From NCBI GenBank assembly GCA_038727705.1, contig JAVYVJ010000001.1, positions 607,924-671,923 of the forward strand: DNA of 64,000 nucleotides. The letters run 5' to 3'. This DNA is from Zestosphaera sp. Its GTDB lineage: Archaea > Thermoproteota > Thermoprotei_A > Sulfolobales > NBVN01. The notes under the pieces are model-generated. The model was not told the origin of the DNA, did not search any database, and worked only from the letters and a program-made list of their open reading frames with translations. Shown one piece after another: positions 32,800 to 41,333 of the stretch. The stretch's first letter is position 1, and each line of letters begins with the position of its first letter. The position numbers were made by a program, and so were the translations under genes.

Positions 32800-33963
32800 C
32801 TAGATGTAACTGGCTAATCCTATTAGGAGTAGGATCACTATAGCCACTGAAGTCACTGCCTGCACTAAATAGTTAACCTTCATGCTGACCCTACTTAGCA
32901 TCTCTGAAACTATTCTACCCCCGTCTGTTATAAAGAGAGGTGCGGCGTTTATTAGTGCTAGCGAAAAGTTTACCACGAAGACCCAATTAAGGTACGTCAG
33001 TGTGGTAATGACGTGATCTGGGGTGGTTGACGAAATCAGCTCTCTTAAATACACGCCTAGCTTAGATCCTGCAGGCTTATACATTGCGTAGTTGTCAATA
33101 ATCCCCGTCCCCACTGCCTTATACCCCTCTACAATACATTTCTCTACTTTCAACTCAATGATCAAGCTATGATTATAGAACTCGCTGAGCAGGGAGGTGA
33201 AGGCGTTGAGACTTGAGATCTTAGTTCCGTTTACCTCAAGAATTATGGAAGGCGTCGATATGTTAGTTTGAACAGCGGGGAGGGTTGGGTTGCTTCTGTC
33301 AAGGTCTATTATGACCGGCACCACAACCACTTGCTGAGATAGAATACCGATAAAGCCAACGCAGAGAAGTGTTAGTAGTGAATTCCCCAGGATCCCTGCG
33401 CTGAGTACTGAAATCCTAGACCTTCTGGGGACTTCGTTGAAGGAAGTCTCGGAGGGCCTGACGTATGCTACGGGGAATATGGCAAAGATCCCCACACCCC
33501 AAGAATCTATCTTAACACCCTCAATGAAAGCGGCTATAGCGTGCATTAACTCGTGAGCACCCACAGCAACGCCTATCGACAGGAGCAGGGGGATCAGCAT
33601 GTCGACGCCTACAGTGACGCCAGGTATCACTGGCACGAAAGGCGATGTAGGGGTCCCGCCAGACGAAATCGCTGCAAATATGCCTTTTAAGGAGCTAGCC
33701 AAAATTAAGTAGAGGTAGGCTACCAAGAATGCCATGTTGAATATCCCGGCTATGAAGATGACGTATCTTACAGGCTTTCTACCGAAGGACGCTACCTTGT
33801 GCAATCTGGAGGCATCGCCCAAGTCTATCATCACAGTTAGGAAATCTACATTAACGCCGTGCCTGCTCAAGGTCTCACGCAGGCTCCTCTTAACCCTAAC
33901 AACAAGGTAGATCAACGCCTCAACTAGCAGTAGGACGACTATGTAGATGTACGGCTCGCTCAT
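32800..33963 (-). CDS. M50 family site-2-type membrane metalloprotease
   Basis: A 387-residue protein with about six to seven membrane helices. The zinc motif HELMH lies near residues 137-141 inside a helix. A PDZ-like domain follows (SIILEVNGTKISSLNAF), and INAAPLFITDGG supplies the third ligand aspartate. The family releases membrane-bound regulators or signal-peptide remnants by intramembrane cleavage. It is convergent with the sugar isomerase-like gene. Confidence 0.88.
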   Translation of the reverse strand: MSEPYIYIVVLLLVEALIYLVVRVKRSLRETLSRHGVNVDFLTVMIDLGDASRLHKVASFGRKPVRYVIFIAGIFNMAFLVAYLYLILASSLKGIFAAISSGGTPTSPFVPVIPGVTVGVDMLIPLLLSIGVAVGAHELMHAIAAFIEGVKIDSWGVGIFAIFPVAYVRPSETSFNEVPRRSRISVLSAGILGNSLLTLLCVGFIGILSQQVVVVPVIIDLDRSNPTLPAVQTNISTPSIILEVNGTKISSLNAFTSLLSEFYNHSLIIELKVEKCIVEGYKAVGTGIIDNYAMYKPAGSKLGVYLRELISSTTPDHVITTLTYLNWVFVVNFSLALINAAPLFITDGGRIVSEMLSRVSMKVNYLVQAVTSVAIVILLLIGLASYI

Positions 33964-34043
33964 CAGCCTGACCTAATAACACTGTCTTTAAGAGTATATT
34001 AGCTTTTAATAAGACGCCTCCTTAATGATTTTAGGTATGAAAA

Positions 34044-34298
34044 ATGTGTGTGAAGGAGATAACGTGTAGAGCCAGGCAAACCACTTTAGGAGGGTTATTG
34101 ATCTTCATAGTGTTGATAGCGTTGTCGTTGATGTTAGGAGTCTACGGATTGTATATAGAGAGAACCTCAACCAATACCTCCCCGTCCAACACATCACCCA
34201 TAACCACCGAAAGTCAGGTAATGACGAACGCGACGACATCCACTCCCATAACTGCACCCACCAACACGACGACGGAACATCCATATCAACCTGCATAG
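34044..34298 (+). CDS. Small membrane-anchored protein with Thr/Ser-rich stalk
   Basis: An 84-residue protein with a short basic N-terminus, one membrane helix (LLIFIVLIALSLMLGVYGLY) and a ~45-residue tail rich in Thr, Ser, Asn and Pro that would sit outside the cell and could be N-glycosylated (several NTS/NAT/NTT sites). No domain follows the stalk. It is divergent from the M50 protease, so it could be a substrate (speculative). Confidence 0.55.
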   Translation: MCVKEITCRARQTTLGGLLIFIVLIALSLMLGVYGLYIERTSTNTSPSNTSPITTESQVMTNATTSTPITAPTNTTTEHPYQPA

Positions 34299-34339
34299 CA
34301 TCGGAGTCACGTAGCATCACGACACCATAAAATCTCTCG

Positions 34340-35008
34340 TCATTCACCGCGGGAAGAAGGGCCGGTTGACCAGCATTTATTAAGTATCTTTAGCCCTGGT
34401 TCTCTGATTAAGTCTACATAGTACTCTAGATTTACCATGAAGTCTCTCAGCATCCTTATAGGGACTACGAGAGTGCCCTCGAGAGGTCCTCTAATAACCT
34501 CGGTCAATGTCACGAGCGTCGGTATAAACCATTTAGCCTTACGTATTATCCCGTAGTTTTTGGAGAGAACATCGCATTCGTTAATCAAATACCTACACTT
34601 GAGAGCATGCACGCTGGCCACATACTTTAACTTCCCTTTCTTGCCGTAGCCGGGGGACCAGTGTTTGCAATCCACGATTAGACCGGCACCCGATAATAGG
34701 TTAACAGCTATCACATCATATTCATATCTCCTCAGTGTAGTTCTTAACCCTCTGAGACCCTCCAGCCCTGAGAGTTTGGCGTACTCAAGAACCAACTCCT
34801 CGAAATCCCTCCAATTGAGGAGGCTTGACACCTCATATATATCGGCTCCTGCCTCAAGGGCTCTGAAAGCCAATGGAAGAAGTGATTTAAAGCAGATTCC
34901 TCCGTCAACACCCTTGTATGTAGCTTCGAGCACTGAAGCGTCCTCCGGGGCTACACGGTCACGTGTGTGTTCGCTGCTTATGCATCTGCCGGACGATGCT
35001 TCACGCAT
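34340..35008 (-). CDS. Predicted PD-(D/E)xK nuclease-fold protein
   Basis: A 222-residue protein. The EYDVIAVN...LIVDCKHW segment fits the D-x(n)-(D/E)xK active-site pattern of restriction-endonuclease-fold enzymes. The C-terminal half is alpha/beta with no other motif recognised. The role may be in DNA repair or defence; neighbours do not decide. The N-terminus is uncertain, as several internal starts exist before ATYKGVDGG. Confidence 0.55.
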   Translation of the reverse strand: MREASSGRCISSEHTRDRVAPEDASVLEATYKGVDGGICFKSLLPLAFRALEAGADIYEVSSLLNWRDFEELVLEYAKLSGLEGLRGLRTTLRRYEYDVIAVNLLSGAGLIVDCKHWSPGYGKKGKLKYVASVHALKCRYLINECDVLSKNYGIIRKAKWFIPTLVTLTEVIRGPLEGTLVVPIRMLRDFMVNLEYYVDLIREPGLKILNKCWSTGPSSRGE

Positions 35009-35147
35009 TAACGTGATCCACAGATGGGCTTCGCGATCACGCAGAGGAAATCCCCTAATCCATTACGTGGTAGTCAGCTTTAAGCCGCTCTTCACTGCTC
35101 AGAGTTCACCTCCCACATCATCCAAGATTAACACTCTACAACAAATA

Positions 35148-35157
35148 TTATTTTTAT
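35148..35157 (+). promoter_or_regulatory. TATA element of the hexuloisomerase gene
   Basis: TATTTTTATA predicts transcription start near 35180, 9 bases before the GTG start at 35189. Confidence 0.5.
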
Positions 35158-35188
35158 ACCTTAATACAGCATATCTGACAGGGAGTAG

Positions 35189-35788
35189 GTGCAGGTATTC
35201 AGAGAGGCGTTCACAAGCATCTCTAAGTTCCTGACGTACTCGTTAAGCGAGCTGTCGCTAGAGGACATAGAGAAGTTCATTAATAAGCTTGTCAGCATCT
35301 ACTACGACTCTAAGAAAATCCTGGTTCTAGGAGCAGGTAGGTCGGGATTGGTGGGCAAGGCCTTCGCCATGAGGCTCTCCCACCTCGGGTTCAACGTTTA
35401 CGTCTTCGGAGAGACCATAAACCCGCCCATTAACCCGGGGGATGCGTTGATGGCCATATCGGGTTCCGGCAGAACTAGGTTAGTAGTCACCGCGGCGGAA
35501 GTCGCTAAAACGTTAGGCGCTATAGTCATTAGCATAACAACATACCCGGACTCCCCGTTGGGGAGGATGTCGGATGTGGTAATTAGAGTTCCCGGTAGAA
35601 CTAAAATAAGCGGTGAGGACGACTATAACATTAGACAACTTAAAGGTATCTACGAACCGCTGGCCCCGCTGGGAACACTGTTTGAGATAACGACGTTGGT
35701 TATGCTGGATGCCGTGACTGCAGAACTGATGGCAAGACTTGGAAAGACCGAGGAAGATCTTAAACTGAGACACGCCAACATAGAGTAG
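35189..35788 (+). CDS. hxlB: 6-phospho-3-hexuloisomerase
   Basis: A 199-residue SIS-domain enzyme. LVLGAGRSGLVGKAFAMRL, FGETINPPINPGD and ISGSGRTRLVV are characteristic of Phi/HxlB. With hexulose-6-phosphate synthase it makes ribose 5-phosphate from fructose 6-phosphate in archaea that lack the oxidative pentose route. The synthase is not in this window, so it is either elsewhere or fused elsewhere. It starts with GTG. Confidence 0.9.
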   Translation: MQVFREAFTSISKFLTYSLSELSLEDIEKFINKLVSIYYDSKKILVLGAGRSGLVGKAFAMRLSHLGFNVYVFGETINPPINPGDALMAISGSGRTRLVVTAAEVAKTLGAIVISITTYPDSPLGRMSDVVIRVPGRTKISGEDDYNIRQLKGIYEPLAPLGTLFEITTLVMLDAVTAELMARLGKTEEDLKLRHANIE

Positions 35789-35797
35789 GGACCCTTC

Positions 35798-36169
35798 TTG
35801 CGTATGTCCAGCTATTCTGATGCTTTATGCCTAATAAACGACGCTATAGACTCATATAATAGGTTTAAGAGGAACGGCAGGATTAATGACTTAAAGCACG
35901 CCTTATCAAACCTGCTCAGGAGTTACATCTTACTTTCGAGTGGTCACTACCTACCGGACTTGGATATAACGAATCTGGCCTCAATAGCCCTTGACGAGGG
36001 TCTCATAAACGGGGAACTGTATGCAGAAATAGTTTCTTCCAACCTAGTTCTCAACGGATACTTAACAGGAAGTCTGAGCGTCGTTGAAGAAACGTTTAAC
36101 ACGGTACTTAAGGAGCTATCTAAATATGACCCGTACATAAATCAGCAAATGTTACTATTCAGGTATTAG
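35798..36169 (+). CDS. Unrecognised small helical protein, 123 residues
   Basis: An all-helical protein with repeated hydrophobic spacing (ALCLINDAIDSYNRF, ALSNLLRSYILLSSG). No family is recognised. It follows hxlB by 9 bp and precedes the JAMM gene by 10 bp, so the three may form an operon. The ATG at 35804 is a better start than the TTG at 35798. Confidence 0.6.
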   Translation: MRMSSYSDALCLINDAIDSYNRFKRNGRINDLKHALSNLLRSYILLSSGHYLPDLDITNLASIALDEGLINGELYAEIVSSNLVLNGYLTGSLSVVEETFNTVLKELSKYDPYINQQMLLFRY

Positions 36170-36179
36170 GGGTTATGAT

Positions 36180-36932
36180 ATGACCAGGGAGTTCAAGGAG
36201 GTTAGCGGAAAATGGATTACCTTAGTGACGTTAATCTACTACCTGGAAGGAGGTGTCTACGAGTTGGTTGAAGATTACGGATGCGTTAGACCAAGAGTGG
36301 AGGTGAGGCAGGGTTTCGGAAGCTATGTAATCGAATACTGTTGCGAGGAGTTGAAGGAAGTTCCTAAGGAGCTCCTAATTCTGGATGAGGCTAGGGAGAA
36401 GAACCTTGTGAGCAGTTACAAGGCCAATGTCTGCAGAAACGGAGTTGATGTTACATCGATACTTAACGACGTGATTAACTCGGTCGTCAAGGAATCGGTT
36501 AACCTATTACTTCCGTACTCCACGTTAACACGTCAGTCCGGCATAGAGCACTTGTTTGTCATCTTGAACGACGGTAAAGGATACTTGATTGAAGGTGAGA
36601 GGAACAGAGCGTATGTTCCTTTAACTAACATGATCATTAGCATGCACACACATCCGGATAACTGCATTCCCTCGCCGCATGATGTGAGGGCGTTGACCCA
36701 TATATTAATGGGTAGGGGGTTTGGTGGGGGGATTGTGGCAAGTGACTGCCACTTCGCTATAATGAGGGTAGGACCTTTCTTGGAGGAGGACATGATGGAG
36801 CTCATAAAATTCAAGAACGCTTTAAGGGAAATGCGTTTAGACCGCCTTAACTACTATCTAGGGAGGGGCGGTATAGGCACTAATCTACGCATTTACACGA
36901 ATTATGTTGGCATATCGCAGACAAGGTCCTAA
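36180..36932 (+). CDS. JAMM/MPN metalloprotease-like protein
   Basis: A 250-residue protein whose C-terminal ~120 residues carry a JAMM motif: MHTHPDN followed by SPHD near residues 155-168, with an upstream glutamate in LIEGERN. JAMM proteins in archaea remove ubiquitin-like SAMP modifiers, or act in sulfur-carrier processing. The N-terminal ~100 residues are an unrecognised extension with cysteines (EYCCEE, NVCRNG). The last 53 bases overlap the convergent kinase-like gene. Confidence 0.78.
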   Translation: MTREFKEVSGKWITLVTLIYYLEGGVYELVEDYGCVRPRVEVRQGFGSYVIEYCCEELKEVPKELLILDEAREKNLVSSYKANVCRNGVDVTSILNDVINSVVKESVNLLLPYSTLTRQSGIEHLFVILNDGKGYLIEGERNRAYVPLTNMIISMHTHPDNCIPSPHDVRALTHILMGRGFGGGIVASDCHFAIMRVGPFLEEDMMELIKFKNALREMRLDRLNYYLGRGGIGTNLRIYTNYVGISQTRS

Positions 36933-37635
36933 TCAGATCTACGAACGCGTTGGCTGAGTTGTTTTCCTTATAGGTTCTTAGTAGCTTCAGGAGTGTTTCC
37001 ATTGAAGACTGTCGGAGATCGCAACACCCCCGGATATGGTGATTCCTCATGATTAGGGAGGAGAAGACCCTGCAGACATTGCATGAGAACCCCGTAAACC
37101 CGGATTCAAAATCGACTATCCTGATTCTCTGGAGTTCGTCGATTATGACGTGTTTCTTAAGGATATTTAGCTCCTTGTGCGTCACCCCCTTCACATCAAG
37201 GTAGCGTGAGGCAGCTAGAACCCTGACGCAGAGTAACATAAGATCTTCACACCTGGTCACGCGATTAACTAATTCCCCCAGTCTGACCCCCCTTATCAAC
37301 TCCATTACTATGAATTCATCATCGCAGAAATGCACCTTAGGAGCTATGGGGTACGCCCTCTTCATCAAGGAGCACTCATTAATCAGGGAATCACGTTTAG
37401 AGTCAGTTCTAAGCACTTTAACAGCGGCTAGATCAAGGCCTCTGAACTCAGCTGCGAAAACTACTGAGGAATGCCCCCTACCTAAGACGTTTAGACCACC
37501 CACTGTGTAATCCCCCAAATCACGGCATCCATTATACCCCAGCAACTCTAGCTTAGCAAGCCTCCTTTCAATGATGTCCCTCTTAACATTGGGAAAACTC
37601 AGTAATTCATGACACTCTGAAACCACGTCTGCCAA
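36880..37635 (-). CDS. Atypical Ser/Thr protein kinase-like protein (COG2112-like)
   Basis: A 251-residue kinase-fold protein: glycine-rich loop VLGRGHSSVVFAAEF, lysine in AAVKVLRTD, FIVMELIRG hinge, THKELNILKKH in place of the catalytic HRD loop and IVDFESGF in place of DFG. The H-x-E and DFE substitutions are a feature of the archaeal COG2112 group, so activity is plausible but unproven. It lies convergent with and overlapping the JAMM gene; a cysteine-rich C-terminus (CNVCRVF, CCDL, CQHNSCKC) is unusual. Confidence 0.75.
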   Translation of the reverse strand: MADVVSECHELLSFPNVKRDIIERRLAKLELLGYNGCRDLGDYTVGGLNVLGRGHSSVVFAAEFRGLDLAAVKVLRTDSKRDSLINECSLMKRAYPIAPKVHFCDDEFIVMELIRGVRLGELVNRVTRCEDLMLLCVRVLAASRYLDVKGVTHKELNILKKHVIIDELQRIRIVDFESGFTGFSCNVCRVFSSLIMRNHHIRGCCDLRQSSMETLLKLLRTYKENNSANAFVDLIRTLSAICQHNSCKCVD

Positions 37636-37701
37636 CCCACTATCCTAAGTGTGTTTCGAATAGATAAAGACTAGAATGATATTCCGTGGACGATAATGCT
37701 A

Positions 37702-38010
37702 GTGGCGTGGCTCCCTTCGTGACTCGGTTTCCCTAACGACCCGGAGTTCAAGGCCGTCCTCCACTCGGTGACCTGTGAACGTCGGCGTCAGGAGTTAGGT
37801 TGCTTCCTTCCGGACCTGGCCAACTTCCCCCTGCAGAGGTGGTTGACGTCCCTCCTCCAAGGGACGCTCCACCACCGCCGACCCCACAGGGCGAGCTTCA
37901 TCGCAAACCTTGAAGAGGTCGTCAGGGATTCCAGGCCACGAAGGGTTACTGGCCCCGCCTTACGCCTTCGGTCCAGGAGGCGGCGACCCTCCCAGCCCTA
38001 CCCACGCCAA
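37702..38010 (-). ncRNA. ffs: Signal recognition particle RNA (7S RNA)
   Basis: On the minus strand the helix 8 core CCAGGTCCGGAAGGAAGCA is present with its GGAA tetraloop (about 37798-37819). GGCGTGG at the 5' end (38002-38008) pairs with CCACGCC at the 3' end (37704-37710), the terminal helix 1 that is typical of archaeal SRP RNA. Length is about 307 nt. The TATA element TTTTTATC-like block at 38029-38038 lies ~25 bp before the 5' end. Ends are estimated to a few bases. Confidence 0.93.
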
Positions 38011-38028
38011 ACTAGTAAACCTCTCAAG

Positions 38029-38040
38029 GTTTTTATCTTT
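38029..38040 (-). promoter_or_regulatory. TATA element of the SRP RNA gene
   Basis: Minus-strand AAAGATAAAAACC, centred about 25 bp upstream of the predicted RNA 5' end at 38010. Confidence 0.6.
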
Positions 38041-38106
38041 TACAGTGAATCACGAATTGATGGACCATCCTGAAGAGTAGGAGGTTGAGTCATCTGTGTT
38101 CTATGG

Positions 38107-38163
38107 AAATCTCCTGAACAAACATGGCCGGATTTCTATGGCAGGCCACCTACTAGGAGATTT
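38107..38163. other. Inverted-repeat element, candidate structured RNA
   Basis: AAATCTCCT (38107-38115) and AGGAGATTT (38155-38163) form a 9-bp perfect outer stem; TGGCC (38125-38129) and GGCCA (38144-38148) form an inner stem. It lies between the SRP RNA promoter and the Hsp20 gene where no protein is seen. Confidence 0.35.
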
Positions 38164-38173
38164 GAGGTTCTCG

Positions 38174-38195
38174 AGTCCTCTATTTATAGAGGACT
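38174..38195. terminator. Perfect 9-bp stem-loop at the end of the Hsp20-like gene
   Basis: AGTCCTCTA and TAGAGGACT surround TTTA and overlap the stop codon at 38194-38196. It may act as a 3' end or stability structure. Its centre (TATTTATA) could also serve as a TATA box on either strand. Confidence 0.4.
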
Positions 38196-38526
38196 AACCT
38201 TTAGGTATGTTTAGCTTTGCAACCCCGTTCTTTATTTTTACCTCGTAGCTGTTTGCCTTAACGGGACCGGGCAACATTATAAGTTTCCGTACGTTTCGTC
38301 CCCTGTATTTAAAGAGCAACTCAATCTTGGATGTATTTATGCGCCTTACTATCAGCGAGTGCGGGTCATTGTCTGATACTTCAACCAGTATCTTAACGTG
38401 GTCAGAGTATTCCCTGACCTCAATCAATGGTTCCTGAGTTAAGTGCCTTCCGGCATGTTCGAAAGCTCCTAAATCCCTATTGCCTTCCGGCATTTCCTTC
38501 CTTCCTTCTTCGACCACCCTTCTCAC
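38194..38526 (-). CDS. Hsp20/alpha-crystallin-like small protein
   Basis: A 110-residue protein. From about residue 30 the beta-strand pattern (PLIEVREYSDHVKILVEVS, KIELLFKYRGRNVRKLIMLPGPV, NGVAKLNIPK) matches an alpha-crystallin domain of small heat shock proteins, which hold unfolding proteins. It lacks the I-x-I C-terminal tail seen in oligomeric members. The start is uncertain: GTG 38526 or ATG 38493. A minus-strand TATA (TATAAAAAGG, 38573-38583) lies upstream. Confidence 0.68.
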   Translation of the reverse strand: MRRVVEEGRKEMPEGNRDLGAFEHAGRHLTQEPLIEVREYSDHVKILVEVSDNDPHSLIVRRINTSKIELLFKYRGRNVRKLIMLPGPVKANSYEVKIKNGVAKLNIPKG

Positions 38527-38572
38527 TCCTCACATTAGCGAGGCAAGTTCTACAGTATCCGGCACGTATGAA

Positions 38573-38583
38573 ACCTTTTTATA
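38573..38583 (-). promoter_or_regulatory. TATA element of the Hsp20-like gene
   Basis: CTATAAAAAGG on the minus strand, predicting transcription start near 38550. Confidence 0.5.
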
Positions 38584-38685
38584 GAATCGTTGCGTAGCGC
38601 TTGAGCCCTCAGGCCACACCATAAGGTGATTCCTTGGAAGTCCCTGGAGTGTCATGCATTGCATCCCGCAATCACCGACTCATAG

Positions 38686-39255
38686 TTGGGGTGGGAGCTT
38701 ATAAATACGTGGTATGACATTTATTTCCTACTTGCGGGATCTTTTAGTAGGTGCGGGATTGTGAGGACTTCGCTACTCAATATCTTGACTAAGATCGAGG
38801 GAGAAGTTAGGTGTGATGAGTTAAGCGAGTTGGTGGGACTTAGCAGGAGCACTACTAGGAGATACATGAGGGAATTACTTGACGAGGGCTACGTGATTGA
38901 GAGGTCCAGAAACGTATTCATATTGACTGATAAGGGGAGGGCGGTTAGGGAGTCGCTTCAGAGGGTCTTAAAGAATGCTGACGACGAGAGGGCTTACGTG
39001 GTAACCGATCCCAGCACGGGCACTCCACTAAACCTCAAGATTAAGAGTCTGAGGCAACTCTATGCGGTCATCAAGTACGGACTTGCTCCTGAGGATGTGA
39101 TAAGGGAACACTTAAGGAGAGGGTATATCTCGGGTTGGGTTAGGGATGTGCTGGAAGATGAAGAGCTGGCCCGTAAATTGAGTGTTAGTGACTTGGACGA
39201 AGTGATTAGAATACTCAGGGAGTTAACTAGCCTAACTGAGCAAGCTCTAAAGTAG
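38686..39255 (+). CDS. HTH transcription regulator with DUF5752-like domain
   Basis: A regulator of up to 189 residues. Residues ~27-80 are a winged helix-turn-helix (VRCDELSELVGLSRSTTRRYMRELLDEGYV). Residues ~105-185 (VTDPSTGTPLNLKIKSLRQLY, HLRRGYISGWVRDVLEDEELA) match the DUF5752 domain often found beside glycogen and trehalose genes. A TATA-like CTTATAAATA at 38698-38707 lies inside the long reading. If it is used, the true start is GTG 38761 with GGTG ahead, giving 164 residues. The position just before glgB suggests control of alpha-glucan genes. Confidence 0.75.
   Translation: MGWELINTWYDIYFLLAGSFSRCGIVRTSLLNILTKIEGEVRCDELSELVGLSRSTTRRYMRELLDEGYVIERSRNVFILTDKGRAVRESLQRVLKNADDERAYVVTDPSTGTPLNLKIKSLRQLYAVIKYGLAPEDVIREHLRRGYISGWVRDVLEDEELARKLSVSDLDEVIRILRELTSLTEQALK
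38698..38707 (+). promoter_or_regulatory. TATA-like element within the 5' end of the regulator ORF
   Basis: CTTATAAATA predicts transcription start near 38730, before GTG 38761 but after TTG 38686. It bears on the start choice. Confidence 0.4.
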
Positions 39256-39281
39256 CGTGATTTTATCCAACGTGGGGCTCT

Positions 39282-41201
39282 ATGAGTGGAGATGTGCTCG
39301 AGTACAGCTTAATTACTGAACACGATGTTACCCTTTTCAGGGAGGGCACTCACTTCAAGATCTACGAGAAACTAGGCGCCCATCCCCTAGTCATTGATGG
39401 TGCTTCGGGAGCCTACTTCGCTGTGTGGGCACCTAACGCGACAGAGGTTTATGTAGTCGGTGACTTTAACGAATGGAGACCTAATTCACACAGGCTAATT
39501 CCTCGCAAGGATGGCTCTGGAATTTGGGAGGGTTTCATCAAGGGGGTTAGGATAGGCTCTAGATATAAGTACTACGTGGTTTCTAGAAACGGTGAGTACA
39601 GGGTATTTAAGGGCGACCCGTACGCGTACTTATGGGAGAAGCCCCCCAAGACGGCTTCAGTAATCTGGGACTTGAGTTACGAGTGGAGAGACGATGAGTG
39701 GTTACGCAGTAGGAAGGCTAGGAATTCATATGAAGCTCCTGTATCCATATATGAAGTTCACTTAGGTTCCTGGCGAAGGAGACCTGACGAAGGTAATAGA
39801 TTCCTGTCTTACCGTGAGTTAGCGGATGAGCTGTGTGAATACTTAGTTGACATGAGTTATACGCATGTGGAGTTCCTACCTGTAATGGAGCATCCCTTCT
39901 ATGGTTCTTGGGGTTATCAGGTAACGGGTTACTACGCACCAACGAGCAGGTATGGGAAACCACAAGACTTCATGTACTTAGTTGATAAACTGCATAGACA
40001 TGGCATTGGAGTGGTGCTTGATTGGGTTCCCTCCCACTTCGCTACGGACGAGCACGGACTGGTGTTCTTCGATGGGACCTGCTTATACGAGTATGAGGAC
40101 TGGAGGAAAAGAATTCACCCGGACTGGGGTAGCCACGTGTTCGACTACAGTAAAGGTGAAGTGAGGTCCTTCTTGATAAGTAACGCATTGTTTTGGATCG
40201 AGAAGTATCACGTCGATGGTCTAAGGATGGATGCTGTAGCATCGATGCTTTATCTAGATTACTCAAGGAAGCCCGGTGAGTGGACTCCTAACCCCCTCGG
40301 CGGCAGGGAAAACTTGGAGGCCGTGGACTTCGTGAGAACCTTCAATAAGGTTGTACACAGATACTGCCCAGGCGTTCTGACTATAGCTGAGGAGTCCAGC
40401 GCGTGGCCTAAGGTATCGAGACCAGTGGAGAACGGTGGATTGGGGTTCGACATGAAGTGGAATATGGGATGGATGCATGATACGCTCTACTACATGTCTA
40501 AGGATCCCATATACCGTAAGTATCATCACGACATACTGACCTTCAACGTGTGGTATGTATTCTATGAGAACTTCATCAACCCACTATCGCATGATGAGGT
40601 GGTTCACGGCAAGAAGTCTCTGGTACGTAAGATGCCAGGTGATGACTGGCAGAAGTTCGCCAACCTGAGGCTCCTCTATGGGTATATGTATGCACATCCT
40701 GGGAAGAAGATGCTTTTCATGGGCAATGAAATAGCCCAGTGGGATGAGTGGGACCATGAGAGAGGTGTTGACTGGCACCTTCTTAAGCACCCAGAACACA
40801 GAGGCGTTCAGGCTTGGGTGAGAGACCTGAACTTAGTGTATGTGAGGGAGTCAGCCCTTCATGAACTGGACTTCAGCCATGAAGGCTTCGAGTGGGTTGA
40901 CTTCAGGGATAGGGAGCAGAGCGTCATAGCCTTCCTCAGGAAGGGCTCAAGCGGTGACTTAATGCTGGTGGTCCTCAACTTCACTCCTGTCGTCAGATCA
41001 AGTTATCGAGTGGGTGTGCCGAGATCGGGCTTTTGGGAGGAACTACTGAATAGTGACCTAAGGACCTATGGGGGCTCAGGAGTAAGCAACGCCCCAGGCG
41101 TAATGTCCGAGAACATACCATATCATGAAAGACCTTACTCATTGGTGTTAACACTACCTCCGCTGGCGGCGGTTTTCCTTAAACATAGGGAGCGATATTA
41201 A
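39282..41201 (+). CDS. glgB: 1,4-alpha-glucan branching enzyme, GH13
   Basis: A 639-residue GlgB. It has an N-terminal CBM48-like domain ([20 protein letters not shown]), then the GH13 barrel with nucleophile aspartate in GLRMDAVA (near residue 316), acid/base glutamate in TIAEESS (near 370) and LSHDEVVHG. It forms alpha-1,6 branches in glycogen. It lies 26 bp after the HTH-DUF5752 gene and upstream of a GH57 enzyme. A GH13 branching enzyme is unusual in archaea, where branching is commonly GH57, and its close similarity to the bacterial type suggests transfer. Confidence 0.94.
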   Translation: MSGDVLEYSLITEHDVTLFREGTHFKIYEKLGAHPLVIDGASGAYFAVWAPNATEVYVVGDFNEWRPNSHRLIPRKDGSGIWEGFIKGVRIGSRYKYYVVSRNGEYRVFKGDPYAYLWEKPPKTASVIWDLSYEWRDDEWLRSRKARNSYEAPVSIYEVHLGSWRRRPDEGNRFLSYRELADELCEYLVDMSYTHVEFLPVMEHPFYGSWGYQVTGYYAPTSRYGKPQDFMYLVDKLHRHGIGVVLDWVPSHFATDEHGLVFFDGTCLYEYEDWRKRIHPDWGSHVFDYSKGEVRSFLISNALFWIEKYHVDGLRMDAVASMLYLDYSRKPGEWTPNPLGGRENLEAVDFVRTFNKVVHRYCPGVLTIAEESSAWPKVSRPVENGGLGFDMKWNMGWMHDTLYYMSKDPIYRKYHHDILTFNVWYVFYENFINPLSHDEVVHGKKSLVRKMPGDDWQKFANLRLLYGYMYAHPGKKMLFMGNEIAQWDEWDHERGVDWHLLKHPEHRGVQAWVRDLNLVYVRESALHELDFSHEGFEWVDFRDREQSVIAFLRKGSSGDLMLVVLNFTPVVRSSYRVGVPRSGFWEELLNSDLRTYGGSGVSNAPGVMSENIPYHERPYSLVLTLPPLAAVFLKHRERY

Positions 41202-41238
41202 GAATTCCAGCTAATCTAAGGCTTTTGATGTGATTCCT

Positions 41239-41291
41239 GTAATAAAAATAGGTGAAGGAGCTGTAATGATCACCTTCTCTCAAGAGAAGGT
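41239..41291 (+). promoter_or_regulatory. Promoter and hairpin/palindrome upstream of the GH57 gene
   Basis: AATAAAAATAGG (41241-41252) is TATA-like. ACCTTCTCT (41272-41280) and AGAGAAGGT (41283-41291) form a perfect 9-bp inverted repeat around CA, followed by TTTT. GGTGA (41251-41255) can alternatively pair with TCACC (41270-41274), which overlaps the first arm, so two hairpins would compete. It could be an operator, a terminator of glgB or an attenuator. Confidence 0.45.
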
Positions 41292-41333
41292 TTTAAGAGT
41301 GTCCTCAACACATTATTCGGTGTTTGGGTCGGC

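Noticed and set aside
37768-38073. 101-residue ORF on the plus strand
   Set aside because: It is antisense to the SRP RNA, has a cysteine-arginine-rich random composition and no homology.
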